Origin: Jezberella montanilacus
GTDB taxonomy: Bacteria > Pseudomonadota > Gammaproteobacteria > Burkholderiales > Burkholderiaceae_B
NCBI RefSeq assembly: GCF_003003055.1
Contig: NZ_PVTV01000015.1
Coordinates: 1 to 64,000, forward strand
Direction: 5' to 3'
DNA: 64,000 nt
In this document: piece after piece, positions 46,346-55,764 of the stretch
How the letters are laid out: each line of letters begins with the position of its first letter
Position numbering within the stretch: position 1 is the first letter of the stretch
Program-made: the position numbers and the translations under genes
Notes under the pieces: generated by a model
The model's input: the letters and a program-made list of their open reading frames with translations, nothing else
What the model was told of the DNA's origin: nothing
Database searches by the model: none

Positions 46346-48199
46346 TCAAGCAAAAAAACGTTCGGTAATTGCAGACTCAATACCCTCTGCACTCAAACCG
46401 ACCTCCACCAACAAACCCATTTGATCACCGTGATCGATAAAGCGATCGGGCAAACCCAAGTGCAGAATCGGGCATACGATGCAGGCAGCTGCGAGTACTT
46501 CAGAGACGGCGCTACCCGCACCGCCCATCAGGGCACCTTCTTCGACGGTCACAAGACCTTCGTGGCGGGCAGTCAAGTCAAGAATCAAATCACGGTCGAT
46601 CGGTTTTACAAATCTCATATCAACGACAGACAAATCCAGTGAGTCAGCCGCTTTGAGCGCTGCCGCTAATAAGGTGCCAAACACGAGAATCGCTATTTTT
46701 TTACCTTGCCGCTTCACAACACCCCGCCCCACAGGAACCGTCTCGAGTGATGTTGTTGGCACGACGCCTGTGCCTGAACCTCGAGGATAGCGGACGGATG
46801 CCGGACCTGGGTACTGATAACACGTCGACAGCAGCAAGCGAGTCTCCGCCTCGTCTGAAGGAGTCGCCACAACCATATTTGGAATACACCGCAAAAAAGC
46901 AATGTCGTAATTACCAGCATGAGTGGCGCCGTCAGCACCGACTAATCCAGCTCGATCGAGCGCAAAGGTCACGTCAAGATCCTGAAGCGCCACGTCATGA
47001 ATCAACTGATCATAACCACGCTGTAGAAAAGTCGAGTAAATCGCGACAACAGGCTTTTGACCCTCGCAAGCAATGCCAGCAGCAAATGTCACCGCGTGCT
47101 GTTCAGCAATACCCACATCGAAATAACGATCAGGAAAACGTTTTTCGAACTCAACCAGTCCACTGCCTTCTCGCATGGCAGGCGTAATGCCGAATAATCG
47201 AGTATCTTGCGCGGCGGTGTCACATAACCATTGACTGAAGACTTGGGTATACGTGATTTTGGCTGGTGCGCTGGATTTTTGAATACCCACTGCGGGATCA
47301 AACTTACCCGGCCCGTGGTAGAGAACTGGATCTGCCTCTGCCAGCTTGTAGCCTTGCCCCTTTTTCGTCACAACGTGCAAGAACTGAGGGCCTTTCAACG
47401 CTCGCATATTCTGCAAGGTCGGGATCAGTGATTCAAGATCGTGTCCATCAACAGGGCCAACATAGTTGAACCCCATTTCTTCAAATAAGGTGGCTGGTGT
47501 CACCATGCCTTTAGCGTGTTCTTCAAAACGACGGGCAAATTCAAGCACTGGCGGCATGTGTTGCAACACCGCCCGCCCTACACTCTTTGCCGCTGCATAA
47601 AATTGACCGGACATCAAACGTGCCAGATATCGATTCAAGGCCCCGACAGGCGGTGAGATCGACATGTCGTTATCGTTCAAAATGACTAGCAGATGAATAT
47701 CAGGTGTGACGCCTGCGTTATTCATCGCTTCGAAGGCCATACCCGCACTCATGGAGCCATCGCCAATGACAGCGATGTGTTCACGAGCAATGCCGGCGTT
47801 ACGCGACGCGACCGCCATCCCTAGCGCGGCAGAAATAGATGTCGAAGAATGAGCCGTCCCAAATGAGTCATATTCGGATTCGGATCGTTTGGGAAAACCG
47901 GATAAGCCGCCGTGCTGGCGTAAGGTCGCCATCCCGTCTTTTCTGCCCGTCATAATTTTATGGGGATAGGACTGATGGCCTACATCCCAGATAAGGCGAT
48001 CATGAGGCAGATTAAATACATGATGGAGCGCAATCGTTAACTCGACCGTGCCAAGATTGGATGACAGGTGGCCACCCGTTCGCGAGACTGAATCCAGTAC
48101 ATAAGCTCGCAACTCTTGCGCCAGTTGCTTGAGTTCGCGCCTATCTAAGACCCTGACGTCGGCTGGTGAATGGATAGTGTCGAGTAAATTAAAAGGCAT
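46346..48199 (-). CDS. dxs: 1-deoxy-D-xylulose-5-phosphate synthase
   Basis: Thiamine-diphosphate enzyme joining pyruvate and glyceraldehyde-3-phosphate to DXP, the first step of the MEP isoprenoid pathway and a precursor of thiamine and PLP. Of 617 residues, key parts are [17 protein letters not shown], the TPP/Mg motif [18 protein letters not shown] near 147, and the pyrimidine-domain glutamate in [15 protein letters not shown]. The order xseB-ispA-dxs on one strand is a classic isoprenoid operon. The DXP feeds pdxA and, through ispA, hpnCDE. Confidence 0.97.
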   Translation of the reverse strand: MPFNLLDTIHSPADVRVLDRRELKQLAQELRAYVLDSVSRTGGHLSSNLGTVELTIALHHVFNLPHDRLIWDVGHQSYPHKIMTGRKDGMATLRQHGGLSGFPKRSESEYDSFGTAHSSTSISAALGMAVASRNAGIAREHIAVIGDGSMSAGMAFEAMNNAGVTPDIHLLVILNDNDMSISPPVGALNRYLARLMSGQFYAAAKSVGRAVLQHMPPVLEFARRFEEHAKGMVTPATLFEEMGFNYVGPVDGHDLESLIPTLQNMRALKGPQFLHVVTKKGQGYKLAEADPVLYHGPGKFDPAVGIQKSSAPAKITYTQVFSQWLCDTAAQDTRLFGITPAMREGSGLVEFEKRFPDRYFDVGIAEQHAVTFAAGIACEGQKPVVAIYSTFLQRGYDQLIHDVALQDLDVTFALDRAGLVGADGATHAGNYDIAFLRCIPNMVVATPSDEAETRLLLSTCYQYPGPASVRYPRGSGTGVVPTTSLETVPVGRGVVKRQGKKIAILVFGTLLAAALKAADSLDLSVVDMRFVKPIDRDLILDLTARHEGLVTVEEGALMGGAGSAVSEVLAAACIVCPILHLGLPDRFIDHGDQMGLLVEVGLSAEGIESAITERFFA

Positions 48200-48213
48200 G
48201 TTTGAATAAATTT

Positions 48214-49119
48214 CTAATTTTTTCTTAATAAGATGTAATCAGCCATATTTATCAGCAACTTTGCATCATCGCCTAAAGGAGCAAGCGCTGACAGTGCCTG
48301 GCCATGCAAAGCGTCAGCCAGTTGCCGGGCCTCATTCAAACCCAGCAATGAAACATAGGTGGGCTTATTCGCCGCGGCGTCTTTACCTGGTGTTTTACCC
48401 AGCTGAGAAGAATCAGCTGTCACATCCAGAATATCGTCAACCACTTGAAATGCCAGACCCATCATTCGACCATAATCATTCAGACAGACCCACTGCTGAG
48501 CGTGAGCGTTCGCCACGATAGCACCAAGTGATACGCTCGCGGCCAACAAGGCACCTGTTTTCAGTGTGTGCATCAATTCGAGACGTTCACGACTCAGGGT
48601 CTTGCCAACACTATCTAAATCAATCGCCTGTCCGCCCGCCATCCCGTGACTGCCAGAGGCGATGGCCAGCGTTCTGACGGCCTGAACCACACGTGCCGGG
48701 TCTATTTTCATATCCGTCAACCACTTAAAAGCCAATGGTTGCATAGCGTCGCCCGCCAACAATGCGCTCGCTTCATCAAACGCGACGTGCACAGTCGGCT
48801 TGCCGCGCCTTAAGACATCGTCATCCATGCACGGCAAATCGTCATGGATCAACGAGTACGCATGAATCAGCTCGACTGAGCAAGCAGCCTGATCGAGGGC
48901 GGTCTGGTTCTGATCCCCAGCAGGTCCACACGCCCTCGCTGCAGCATATACCAGAGCGGCTCGAACGCGTTTGCCTCCGCCCAGCACCGAGTAACGCATA
49001 GCTTGGTGCAAACGCTCTGGCACCGCATCAGGCCTGGGCATCGCTTCGTCAAGTGCGGCTTCTACGCGGTCGACGTGCGAACGCAGCCAAGCATCAAATC
49101 CTTCTAACCCCGCCATCAT
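48214..49119 (-). CDS. ispA: Farnesyl diphosphate synthase (polyprenyl synthetase family)
   Basis: Adds isopentenyl diphosphate to DMAPP and GPP to give farnesyl diphosphate. First aspartate-rich motif [17 protein letters not shown] near residue 92 and second motif DDILD near 230 are complete; the 301-residue length and the residues before the first motif ([11 protein letters not shown]) match the short-chain IspA type. The first ATG overlaps the xseB stop as ATGA; a second ATG follows at once. Product is needed for quinones, undecaprenyl phosphate and squalene. Confidence 0.95.
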   Translation of the reverse strand: MMAGLEGFDAWLRSHVDRVEAALDEAMPRPDAVPERLHQAMRYSVLGGGKRVRAALVYAAARACGPAGDQNQTALDQAACSVELIHAYSLIHDDLPCMDDDVLRRGKPTVHVAFDEASALLAGDAMQPLAFKWLTDMKIDPARVVQAVRTLAIASGSHGMAGGQAIDLDSVGKTLSRERLELMHTLKTGALLAASVSLGAIVANAHAQQWVCLNDYGRMMGLAFQVVDDILDVTADSSQLGKTPGKDAAANKPTYVSLLGLNEARQLADALHGQALSALAPLGDDAKLLINMADYILLRKN

Positions 49120-49391
49120 GCTTTGTCTGCGTCATCCATCGGGCGCAGCAGGCCCGCTTCAAGCACTTTGACTTGCTGCTCAGCTTGCGTCAATCTTTCT
49201 TGGCATACTCTGGTTAGTTCTACCCCGCGTTTATAAGCACCTAAAGACTGCTCAAGCGAGAATGATCCTGACTCCATCTCGGACACCAGGCCCTCGAGCT
49301 CAGCTAGTGCGGTCTCAAAATCTTGAGGCAAAGGCAATTCTTGAGCGCCAACAACTTGAGACTGGGCAGAGGTTTTACTGACTGTCGCCAC
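49116..49391 (-). CDS. xseB: Exodeoxyribonuclease VII small subunit
   Basis: 91-residue helical subunit of ExoVII. FETALAELEGLVSEMESGSFSLEQSLGAYKRGVELTR is recognisable as the XseB core (seen at about 26-62). It begins the xseB-ispA-dxs operon. About 170 bases of divergent promoter region separate it from the Rieske gene. Confidence 0.94.
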   Translation of the reverse strand: MATVSKTSAQSQVVGAQELPLPQDFETALAELEGLVSEMESGSFSLEQSLGAYKRGVELTRVCQERLTQAEQQVKVLEAGLLRPMDDADKA

Positions 49392-49467
49392 GCTGACTCC
49401 GGGTATCTAGATTAAATATTGACTGCGTAGTGGGGATTGTACGAGATGCGGCGCTAAGGTGCGTTAA

Positions 49468-49476
49468 TGATATACT
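49468..49476 (+). promoter_or_regulatory. Extended -10 promoter of the Rieske gene
   Basis: TGATATACT gives an extended -10 (TG, one base, TATACT) in the gap between xseB and the Rieske gene. There is no convincing -35, as is normal for extended -10 promoters. Transcription from about 49483 would include two hairpins before the coding region. Confidence 0.45.
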
Positions 49477-49490
49477 TGCACACTTTGATT

Positions 49491-49546
49491 ATCGGCCTAT
49501 CCGATTTTTCTTCGCGCCAGTCCGGGTTGCCCGTTCTGGCTTTTTT
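49491..49546 (+). terminator. Two hairpins with U-tracts in the Rieske gene leader
   Basis: First hairpin ATCGG-CCTAT-CCGAT followed by TTTTC (49491-49510). Second, stronger hairpin GCCAG..CGGG-TTG-CCCG..CTGGC followed by TTTTTT (49516-49546), which has the form of an intrinsic terminator. It ends about 18 bases before the Rieske ATG and just before a G-rich ribosome site (GGGGGGA). It may attenuate the downstream gene or end a short RNA starting at the upstream promoter. Confidence 0.6.
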
Positions 49547-49564
49547 ATCTTTGCGGGGGGAATC

Positions 49565-50710
49565 ATGACCGACATTGGTCGGATGGCGCATTTGACGCCA
49601 GCGCGCACCCAATTACCGGTGAGCTCTTATTTTGATGCTGCACTGTTTTTGCGCGAGCAACAGAGCATTTTCCAACAGTCACCGATTTACGTCGGGCACG
49701 AGAAATCCGTTCCTGAGCCGGGTGATTGGCGCTGCCTGATCCAAGAAGACAATGGCAGAGTGCTGGTGCGTGGCGCTAACGGTATTGAATTGCTGTCAAA
49801 TGTATGTCGTCATCGTCAAGCCTTGATGCTGGGGGGTAAGGCTGGCAATGTCTCAGGTCCTCAAAATACACATGGCAGTCTAAGTGGCAGCGGTGGCAAC
49901 ATTGTTTGCCCACTTCATCGCTGGACCTACGACAAACAAGGCCAGTTGCTCGGGGCTCCGCAATTCGACGACAAGCCTTGCCTCAACCTGCAAAGATTTC
50001 CGCTTCAAAATGTCCACGGTTTGCTCTTTGAAGGTTCGGGCAACGTCAATGCGGATCTCGGCCATCTGTTCAAGCGCCCAGAGTTTGCTTTCTCTGACTA
50101 CGTACTCGATCATGTTGAAGTGCACCAATGCCATTACAACTGGAAGACTTTCATTGAGGTGTACTTAGAGGATTATCACGTCGCGCCGTTTCATCCTGGG
50201 CTCGGGCATTTTGTGACCTGCGATGACTTGTCCTGGGAGTTCAACAAGAACTACAGCCTTCAGCGTGTTGGCGTCCACCAAGCCTTGGCGCAACCCGGTT
50301 CGCCTGCTTACAAAGTCTGGCATGAAAAGCTGATGGATTTTCGCCGCGGCCAAGCCCCGGATTTCGGCGCTGTGTGGGTAACGTATTTTCCCACACACAT
50401 GATCGAGTTGTATCCGCATGTGCTGGTGCTATCTACGCTTTATCCAAAGTCACCTCAAGAGACAGTTAACGTCGTGGAGTTTTACTATCCAGAGGAAATC
50501 GCTCTTTTCGAACGCGAATTCGTCGAAGCACAGCGCGAAGCATATTTTGAAACGGCGATTGAGGACGATGAAATCGCTGAGCGCATGGACGCCGGCAGAC
50601 TGGCATTGATGCAACGTGGCGTATGCGAAGTTGGTCCTTATCAATCACCAATGGAAGATGGCATGCAGCACTTTCACGAATGGTATCGTCGGATGATGGG
50701 TGAAGTATGA
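49565..50710 (+). CDS. Rieske 2Fe-2S aromatic-ring-hydroxylating oxygenase, alpha subunit type
   Basis: 381-residue iron oxygenase. The Rieske cluster ligands are C-x-H in CRHRQ near residue 81 and C-x2-H in CPLHRW near 114; the mononuclear iron site is carried by the [14 protein letters not shown] block near 200. The linker between the two cluster motifs contains an insertion ([17 protein letters not shown]). The reductase partner is not encoded nearby and the substrate is unknown; amine or carnitine-type substrates are possible for this small single-subunit class. I chose ATG 49565 with GGGGGA before it; the frame is open from 49430. htpX overlaps its stop as ATGA. Confidence 0.87.
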   Translation: MTDIGRMAHLTPARTQLPVSSYFDAALFLREQQSIFQQSPIYVGHEKSVPEPGDWRCLIQEDNGRVLVRGANGIELLSNVCRHRQALMLGGKAGNVSGPQNTHGSLSGSGGNIVCPLHRWTYDKQGQLLGAPQFDDKPCLNLQRFPLQNVHGLLFEGSGNVNADLGHLFKRPEFAFSDYVLDHVEVHQCHYNWKTFIEVYLEDYHVAPFHPGLGHFVTCDDLSWEFNKNYSLQRVGVHQALAQPGSPAYKVWHEKLMDFRRGQAPDFGAVWVTYFPTHMIELYPHVLVLSTLYPKSPQETVNVVEFYYPEEIALFEREFVEAQREAYFETAIEDDEIAERMDAGRLALMQRGVCEVGPYQSPMEDGMQHFHEWYRRMMGEV

Positions 50711-51594
50711 AACGAGTTGTACTGTTCCTGTTAACGAACTTAGCAGTCATGTTAGTTTTGAATGTCACCCTCAGCATCCTAGGGGTGAATCGTTTTTTGA
50801 CGGCACAAGGTTTGGATCTAACCTCATTGGTTATTTTTTCGGGCGTCATTGGTTTCGGCGGGGCGTTTATTTCATTGCTAATGAGTAAATGGCTGGCTAA
50901 GTCCAGCACCGGTTCTGTCGTGATCAACCCTCAGGCTCCGGCGGATGCACGTCAGGCCTGGTTAGTTGATACGGTCTATCAACTAGCAGATCGTGCCGCA
51001 ATTGGCAGACCAGAAGTTGCCATTTATGAAGGCGAGCCGAATGCGTTTGCCACGGGAGCTTTCAAAAACGAGGCCTTAGTTGCCGTTTCAACTGGTCTAC
51101 TTGAAAGTATGACTGAAGAGGAAGTCACCGCTGTGCTCGCGCACGAAGTGGCTCACATTGCCAACGGTGATATGGTGACCTTAACCTTGATTCAAGGGGT
51201 CGTGAATACCTTTGTGGTCTTCTTGTCTCGAGTGATAGGTTATTTTGTCGACCGCGTATTATTAAAGAACGAGCGCGGCATGGGGGTTGGTTTTTATGTC
51301 ACGCAATTTGTCTGCGAATTAGCTTTTGGCATACTCGCAAGCATAATCGTCGCTTGGTTTTCCAGGCATCGCGAATACCGTGCCGATGCGGGATCTGCAA
51401 AGTTGTTAAGCTCTCGCGAGCCAATGCTTCGTGCCCTCGCCCGGTTGGCAAATATGCAAGCTGGTGAACTGCCGCAAAATTTTCAAGCGGCGGGTATTAC
51501 CGGTGGCAAAAGTATTAGTTCGTTGCTCTCGTCGCACCCGCCATTGATCGCCCGGATCAGGGCATTGCAGGATCTGAGCCTGCCTTTGAACTAG
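50707..51594 (+). CDS. htpX: Membrane-bound zinc protease HtpX
   Basis: Inner-membrane M48 metalloprotease that removes misfolded membrane proteins. Two N-terminal membrane helices (about 5-25 and 38-60), zinc motif HEVAH (146-150), further helices (about 160-180 and 195-215), then the third zinc ligand region EYRADAGSA. 295 residues, as usual. Coupled to the Rieske gene by ATGA overlap and tail-to-tail with the ZIP gene (four-base overlap). Confidence 0.95.
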   Translation: MKRVVLFLLTNLAVMLVLNVTLSILGVNRFLTAQGLDLTSLVIFSGVIGFGGAFISLLMSKWLAKSSTGSVVINPQAPADARQAWLVDTVYQLADRAAIGRPEVAIYEGEPNAFATGAFKNEALVAVSTGLLESMTEEEVTAVLAHEVAHIANGDMVTLTLIQGVVNTFVVFLSRVIGYFVDRVLLKNERGMGVGFYVTQFVCELAFGILASIIVAWFSRHREYRADAGSAKLLSSREPMLRALARLANMQAGELPQNFQAAGITGGKSISSLLSSHPPLIARIRALQDLSLPLN

Positions 51595-52367
51595 TGCACG
51601 TCAACCAATACCGTCGATAAATACACGACGATCACCCCGATTGCTACCAATAACAATTGGGGTATCGCATCTTTTAGAGAACCTCGTGCGTGCATCTGCG
51701 GGATAAGATCAGCGATAGAAATATAAAGAAAGCTCGTTGCAGCCACGACCAGTATATAAGGCAGTGACGTTAACGCGTGTTCAAGCAACAGGTAACCAAA
51801 CAGACCACCTAAGGCTGAACAGGCACTTGAAAACAAAATCAGCAGAAAAGCCCGCTGACGAGTCAAGCCAGCATTGGTTAGCACAACAAAATCACCCAGC
51901 TTATGAGGCACTTCGTGCAAAATAATAGAGGTGGCCGTGAGTACCCCTAGCGTCGGATCTGTCAAAAACGCAGCAGCAATCACAATACCGTCAACCAGAT
52001 TGTGCAACGAACTTCCAATCAAAATCAGAACACCACCTTTACCGGCAACCGTTCGATCCATGCCGTGATGATGGTGGTGCCCATCGCCCTCGTGATGATG
52101 ACTATGCCTGAGCAAAGCAATTTTTTCGAGTACAAAATAACCGACCACGGAGGCAAGCATCCAACTAAAAAGGAGGCGTGGGCTAATGCCTTCAGAAAAA
52201 GCTTCGGGCAGCAGATGCAATAACGCGACGGCTAACAAAACGCCAACTGAAACGCTAACCATGTGATGCAAGTATTTTGCAAAGACGCGGGTACTGAGCC
52301 AATAAGCGATACAGACCGCCACAACCCCGCCGATGAGGGTTGAAAGTAAAATTGAAAATAACGTCAT
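51591..52367 (-). CDS. ZIP family divalent metal transporter
   Basis: 258-residue, eight-helix inner-membrane ZIP transporter, probably for zinc or iron import. The cytoplasmic His-rich loop between helices 3 and 4 is obvious ([17 protein letters not shown]), and helix 4 and 5 carry the metal-site motifs [15 protein letters not shown] and [15 protein letters not shown]. The ATG overlaps the polA stop (TGATG), so it can be translated from the polA message. No Zur or Fur box was recognised. Confidence 0.92.
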   Translation of the reverse strand: MTLFSILLSTLIGGVVAVCIAYWLSTRVFAKYLHHMVSVSVGVLLAVALLHLLPEAFSEGISPRLLFSWMLASVVGYFVLEKIALLRHSHHHEGDGHHHHHGMDRTVAGKGGVLILIGSSLHNLVDGIVIAAAFLTDPTLGVLTATSIILHEVPHKLGDFVVLTNAGLTRQRAFLLILFSSACSALGGLFGYLLLEHALTSLPYILVVAATSFLYISIADLIPQMHARGSLKDAIPQLLLVAIGVIVVYLSTVLVDVH

Positions 52368-55087
52368 CAGTGAGCCTGCTCCCAGTTTTGTCCTACCCCG
52401 ACTTCAGCAACAAGCGGCACTCTCAGGGTAGCGACATCACACATCAACTTTGGTAGTTCTGTTTTCACAAGCTCTAGCTCGTCAAGCGGTGTATCTAAGA
52501 CCAATTCGTCGTGAACCTGCATGATAATTTTAGTTCTAAGCTCTTTGACCTCCAGCCAATCTTGAACCGCGATCATCGCCATCTTGATCAGATCGGCTGA
52601 CGTCCCTTGCATAGGCGCATTAATCGCAGCCCGCTCGGCACCTGCGCGCCTGGCCCCTGCTGCCTTGATATCAACTAGCCAGAGACGCCGTCCGAAGACA
52701 GTTTCGACAAACCCTTGCGCGTGCGCCTGGCTTCGGGTGTCAGCCATATATTGCGCAACACCTGGATAACGGGCGAAGTAGCGGTCAATATAGGCTTGAG
52801 CCGCGTCACGCGTAATGCCCAAATTGCTAGCCAGACCAAACGCACCCATGCCATAAATCAGACCAAAGTTAATCGCCTTGGCAGCACGCCTTTGTTCAGC
52901 CGACACGTCTTGCAAACTAACACCAAAAACTTCTGAAGCAGTCGCCTTATGGATATCTTCGCCTGCGGCAAACGCGCGCTGCAAGTTCGCGTCATTTGAT
53001 ACATGAGCCATCACGCGTAATTCGATTTGCGAATAATCTGCCGAGACGATCATTCCCTCTGTGGCGACAAAGGCCTGGCGTACCCTTCGCCCTGCCTCAG
53101 AACGCACCGGAATATTCTGCAAGTTGGGTTCAGACGACGCCAACCGTCCCGTGATGACCGCCGCCTGTGCGTAATGCGTATGCACTCTGCCGGTTTTCGC
53201 GTTGACCATCTTGGGCAACTTATCGGTGTAGGTAGACTTCAGTTTTGCTATACCTCGGTATTCAAGCAAGACTTGGGGCAAGGGATAGTCTTGCGCGAGT
53301 TTTGTCAGTACTTCTTCGTCCGTGGAGGGTACGCCTTGCGGAGTTTTGCGGACAATGGGCAATTGCATTTTGACAAAGAGGATCTCTCCCAGCTGCTTGG
53401 GCGAATTTAAATTAAAAGGTTGGCCCGCAAGCTCGTAAGCTTTTTTCTCCAGCGACAACATTTCTTGACCGAGTACATGGCTTTGACGACCCAGTTCGGT
53501 CGAGTCAATTTTGACACCCGTACACTCAATTTTGAATAAAACGTTAGACACTTTGATTTCAAGCTCATAGATAGCCAAGAGGCCAGCGTTTTCTCTGAGC
53601 TTGGGCTGTAGCAACTGATGTAGCCTCAAGGTGTAATCAACATCTTCACAGGCATACTGAGACGCACGTTCAATGTCGACCTCGTCAAAACCAATCTGGT
53701 GGGCGCCCTTGCCACACAGATCCTCAAACGATAAGCCTTTAACGCCCAACCAACGCTGAGCGAGATCAGCGAGACCAACGGTTTTATGGGATTCAAGTAC
53801 GTAAGCCTGCAACATGGTGTCGTGTGCAATCCCTTGCAACACAATCCCTTCGTTGGTGAACACGTGAGCGTCATATTTGGCATGATGCAGCAATTTGGTT
53901 GGGGTCTTATCTTCCAGCCAGGGTTTCATTTTTTCAAGCACGTTTTCTCTAGATAATTGAACCCCTGCATCCTGACCGCTGTGGGCTAGCGGGATATAAC
54001 ACGCTTGCCCTGGAGCAACAGACAGCGATATGCCGACGAGCCTTGCTGTCATCGGATCGAGTGCAGTCGTTTCGGTGTCAATCGCGACGCAATCACTTTG
54101 CCTGATTAAGGCCAACCAACGATCAAAGCTATCCCAATCCGTGATGGTTTCGTAGGACTGAATCGCCGGTGCGGCTGGACGTTCGGTCTCAATAGCTTGT
54201 CTGACATCGAGAGCGGGTGTACGCTGAGGTTCGCCGGTGAGCTCTCGCAACCAAGTTCTGAATCCATAACGTTCATAGATCTCAAGCAACACGGCTTGAT
54301 CATACGGTTTCGGTGTTAACTCAGCGATATTCTTCACCTCGTTCTGAATATCGCAATCGGTCTTGATGGTGATCAGTTCGCGGGTCAGCGCAAAGTTAGC
54401 AGCGGCATCGCGCAAATTCTGACCAGCTACACCCTTGATGGAGTCAGCCTGTTCAACCAAAGCTTCGATCGAGTCGAATTCTTGCAGCCATTTAACCGCG
54501 GTTTTAGGACCCACTTTTTGTACGCCCGGTACGTTGTCGACTGTATCGCCAACCAGCATCAAATAATCGACGATTCGGTTAGGTGGAACACCAAATTTAG
54601 CCAATACCCCTTGCGGATCGAGTTTCTCGTTGGACATGGTGTTCACCAAGGTCACATGACTGTTCACCAGTTGCGCTAGATCCTTGTCACCAGTAGAGAT
54701 AACAGAGTGAACGTCTTGTTGAGTTGCCCAACAGGCCAGCGTGCCAATAATATCGTCTGCCTCAACGCCGGGCACGCTGAGCACAGTCCAGCCCATCGCC
54801 CGTACGGCTCTATGGATAGGCTCGATCTGCAACGCCAGATCCTCGGGCATTGAAGGACGATGTGCCTTATAGTCCGGGTAGATCTCGTCTCGAAAAGTCT
54901 TGCCTTTAGCATCAAAGACGCATACTGCATAATTTGCCTGATATTCTTCTATTAATTTGCGCATCATGTTGACGACGCCGTAGATGGCACCAGTGGGCTC
55001 ACCCTTGGCGTTTCTCAGGTCGGGCATTGCATGGAAAGCGCGGTAGAGATAACTCGATCCATCCACCAGCAACAAGGTTTTTTTCAT
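52367..55087 (-). CDS. polA: DNA polymerase I
   Basis: 906-residue polymerase for gap filling and primer removal. The 5' nuclease domain starts LLLVDGSSYLYRAFHAMP; the 3'-5' proofreading domain keeps its acidic residues in AIDTETTALDPM and the YACEDVDYTL motif; the polymerase domain has VSADYSQIELRV and MQVHDELVLD, the two catalytic Asp motifs. The start codon is fixed by the family N-terminus. It shares the bases CATG with the start of the divergent LOG gene. Downstream it is coupled to the ZIP gene. Confidence 0.97.
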   Translation of the reverse strand: MKKTLLLVDGSSYLYRAFHAMPDLRNAKGEPTGAIYGVVNMMRKLIEEYQANYAVCVFDAKGKTFRDEIYPDYKAHRPSMPEDLALQIEPIHRAVRAMGWTVLSVPGVEADDIIGTLACWATQQDVHSVISTGDKDLAQLVNSHVTLVNTMSNEKLDPQGVLAKFGVPPNRIVDYLMLVGDTVDNVPGVQKVGPKTAVKWLQEFDSIEALVEQADSIKGVAGQNLRDAAANFALTRELITIKTDCDIQNEVKNIAELTPKPYDQAVLLEIYERYGFRTWLRELTGEPQRTPALDVRQAIETERPAAPAIQSYETITDWDSFDRWLALIRQSDCVAIDTETTALDPMTARLVGISLSVAPGQACYIPLAHSGQDAGVQLSRENVLEKMKPWLEDKTPTKLLHHAKYDAHVFTNEGIVLQGIAHDTMLQAYVLESHKTVGLADLAQRWLGVKGLSFEDLCGKGAHQIGFDEVDIERASQYACEDVDYTLRLHQLLQPKLRENAGLLAIYELEIKVSNVLFKIECTGVKIDSTELGRQSHVLGQEMLSLEKKAYELAGQPFNLNSPKQLGEILFVKMQLPIVRKTPQGVPSTDEEVLTKLAQDYPLPQVLLEYRGIAKLKSTYTDKLPKMVNAKTGRVHTHYAQAAVITGRLASSEPNLQNIPVRSEAGRRVRQAFVATEGMIVSADYSQIELRVMAHVSNDANLQRAFAAGEDIHKATASEVFGVSLQDVSAEQRRAAKAINFGLIYGMGAFGLASNLGITRDAAQAYIDRYFARYPGVAQYMADTRSQAHAQGFVETVFGRRLWLVDIKAAGARRAGAERAAINAPMQGTSADLIKMAMIAVQDWLEVKELRTKIIMQVHDELVLDTPLDELELVKTELPKLMCDVATLRVPLVAEVGVGQNWEQAH

Positions 55088-55742
55088 GGCTATTAATCAA
55101 CAAGCGGTCGCGCCCGAAATTGAGCGATCAACCCAAATTATGTCAGAGATGGTGCGAGCTGCAGAAACGCTGACAAATTTGGGCTTGGCTGTCAGTGTAT
55201 TCGGTAGCGCACGTATTAAGCCATCGTCGTCTTACTATGCCCAAAGTCAAGCCTTAGGTCGCAGGCTCGCCGAGGCTGGGCTTGCAGTAATTGCCGGTGG
55301 TGGTCCCGGGATCATGGAAGCCGCGAACAAAGGCGCCTTTGAAGCGGGTGGTCACAGTGTTGGTTTACACATCAAAGTCGCCCAGGAAGCTCAGGCTAAT
55401 CAGTATTTATCCAGTCAACTGGATTTTGATCATTTTCTGTCGAGAAAATCGACGTTTTTTCAGTTTAGCGTCGCTTATATTGTGCTTCCCGGAGGCTTTG
55501 GTACTTTGGATGAGCTGTTTGAATGCTTGACGTTAGTACAAACGAGACGCATCGCACCGTGCCCCATTATTTTGGTGGGTAAAGCGTTCTGGGGAGGACT
55601 AGTTGACTGGCTACGCGATCAACTATTAGCCAATGGACTGGTCGATGCTTGTGACCCAGATCTATTTACCGTTGAGGATGATCTGGATGCTGTGATGGTT
55701 CAGATCAACCATCACATCCAGAAAAAAGGCCTTGAGGTTTAA
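55086..55742 (+). CDS. LOG family protein (TIGR00730 Rossmann fold)
   Basis: 218-residue nucleotide 5'-monophosphate phosphoribohydrolase of the LOG/PpnN-like group. Motifs GGGPGIMEAANKGAFEAGG near 73 and PGGFGTLDELFE near 138 are the family signature. Relatives release cytokinin-like bases or hydrolyse AMP-type nucleotides; the real substrate in this organism is unknown. The listed ATG shares its bases with the polA start; an ATG at 55140 (MSEMVRAAE) is an alternative that would avoid the overlap. The 3' end contains the typA terminator. Confidence 0.87.
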   Translation: MAINQQAVAPEIERSTQIMSEMVRAAETLTNLGLAVSVFGSARIKPSSSYYAQSQALGRRLAEAGLAVIAGGGPGIMEAANKGAFEAGGHSVGLHIKVAQEAQANQYLSSQLDFDHFLSRKSTFFQFSVAYIVLPGGFGTLDELFECLTLVQTRRIAPCPIILVGKAFWGGLVDWLRDQLLANGLVDACDPDLFTVEDDLDAVMVQINHHIQKKGLEV

Positions 55743-55753
55743 GTCAAGGCCTT
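55722..55753 (-). terminator. Intrinsic terminator of typA, inside the 3' end of the LOG gene
   Basis: Ten-base-pair stem AAGGCCTTGA/TCAAGGCCTT around an eight-base loop; on the minus strand it is followed by TTTTTT (55727-55722). It stands twelve bases after the typA stop. On the plus strand the same bases encode the last LOG residues (KKGLEV and stop). Confidence 0.85.
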
Positions 55754-55764
55754 GATTGGTTAGC

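Noticed and set aside
50466-50927. Minus-strand frame of 153 codons
   Set aside because: Spans the Rieske/htpX junction on the opposite strand; both real genes have strong motifs there.
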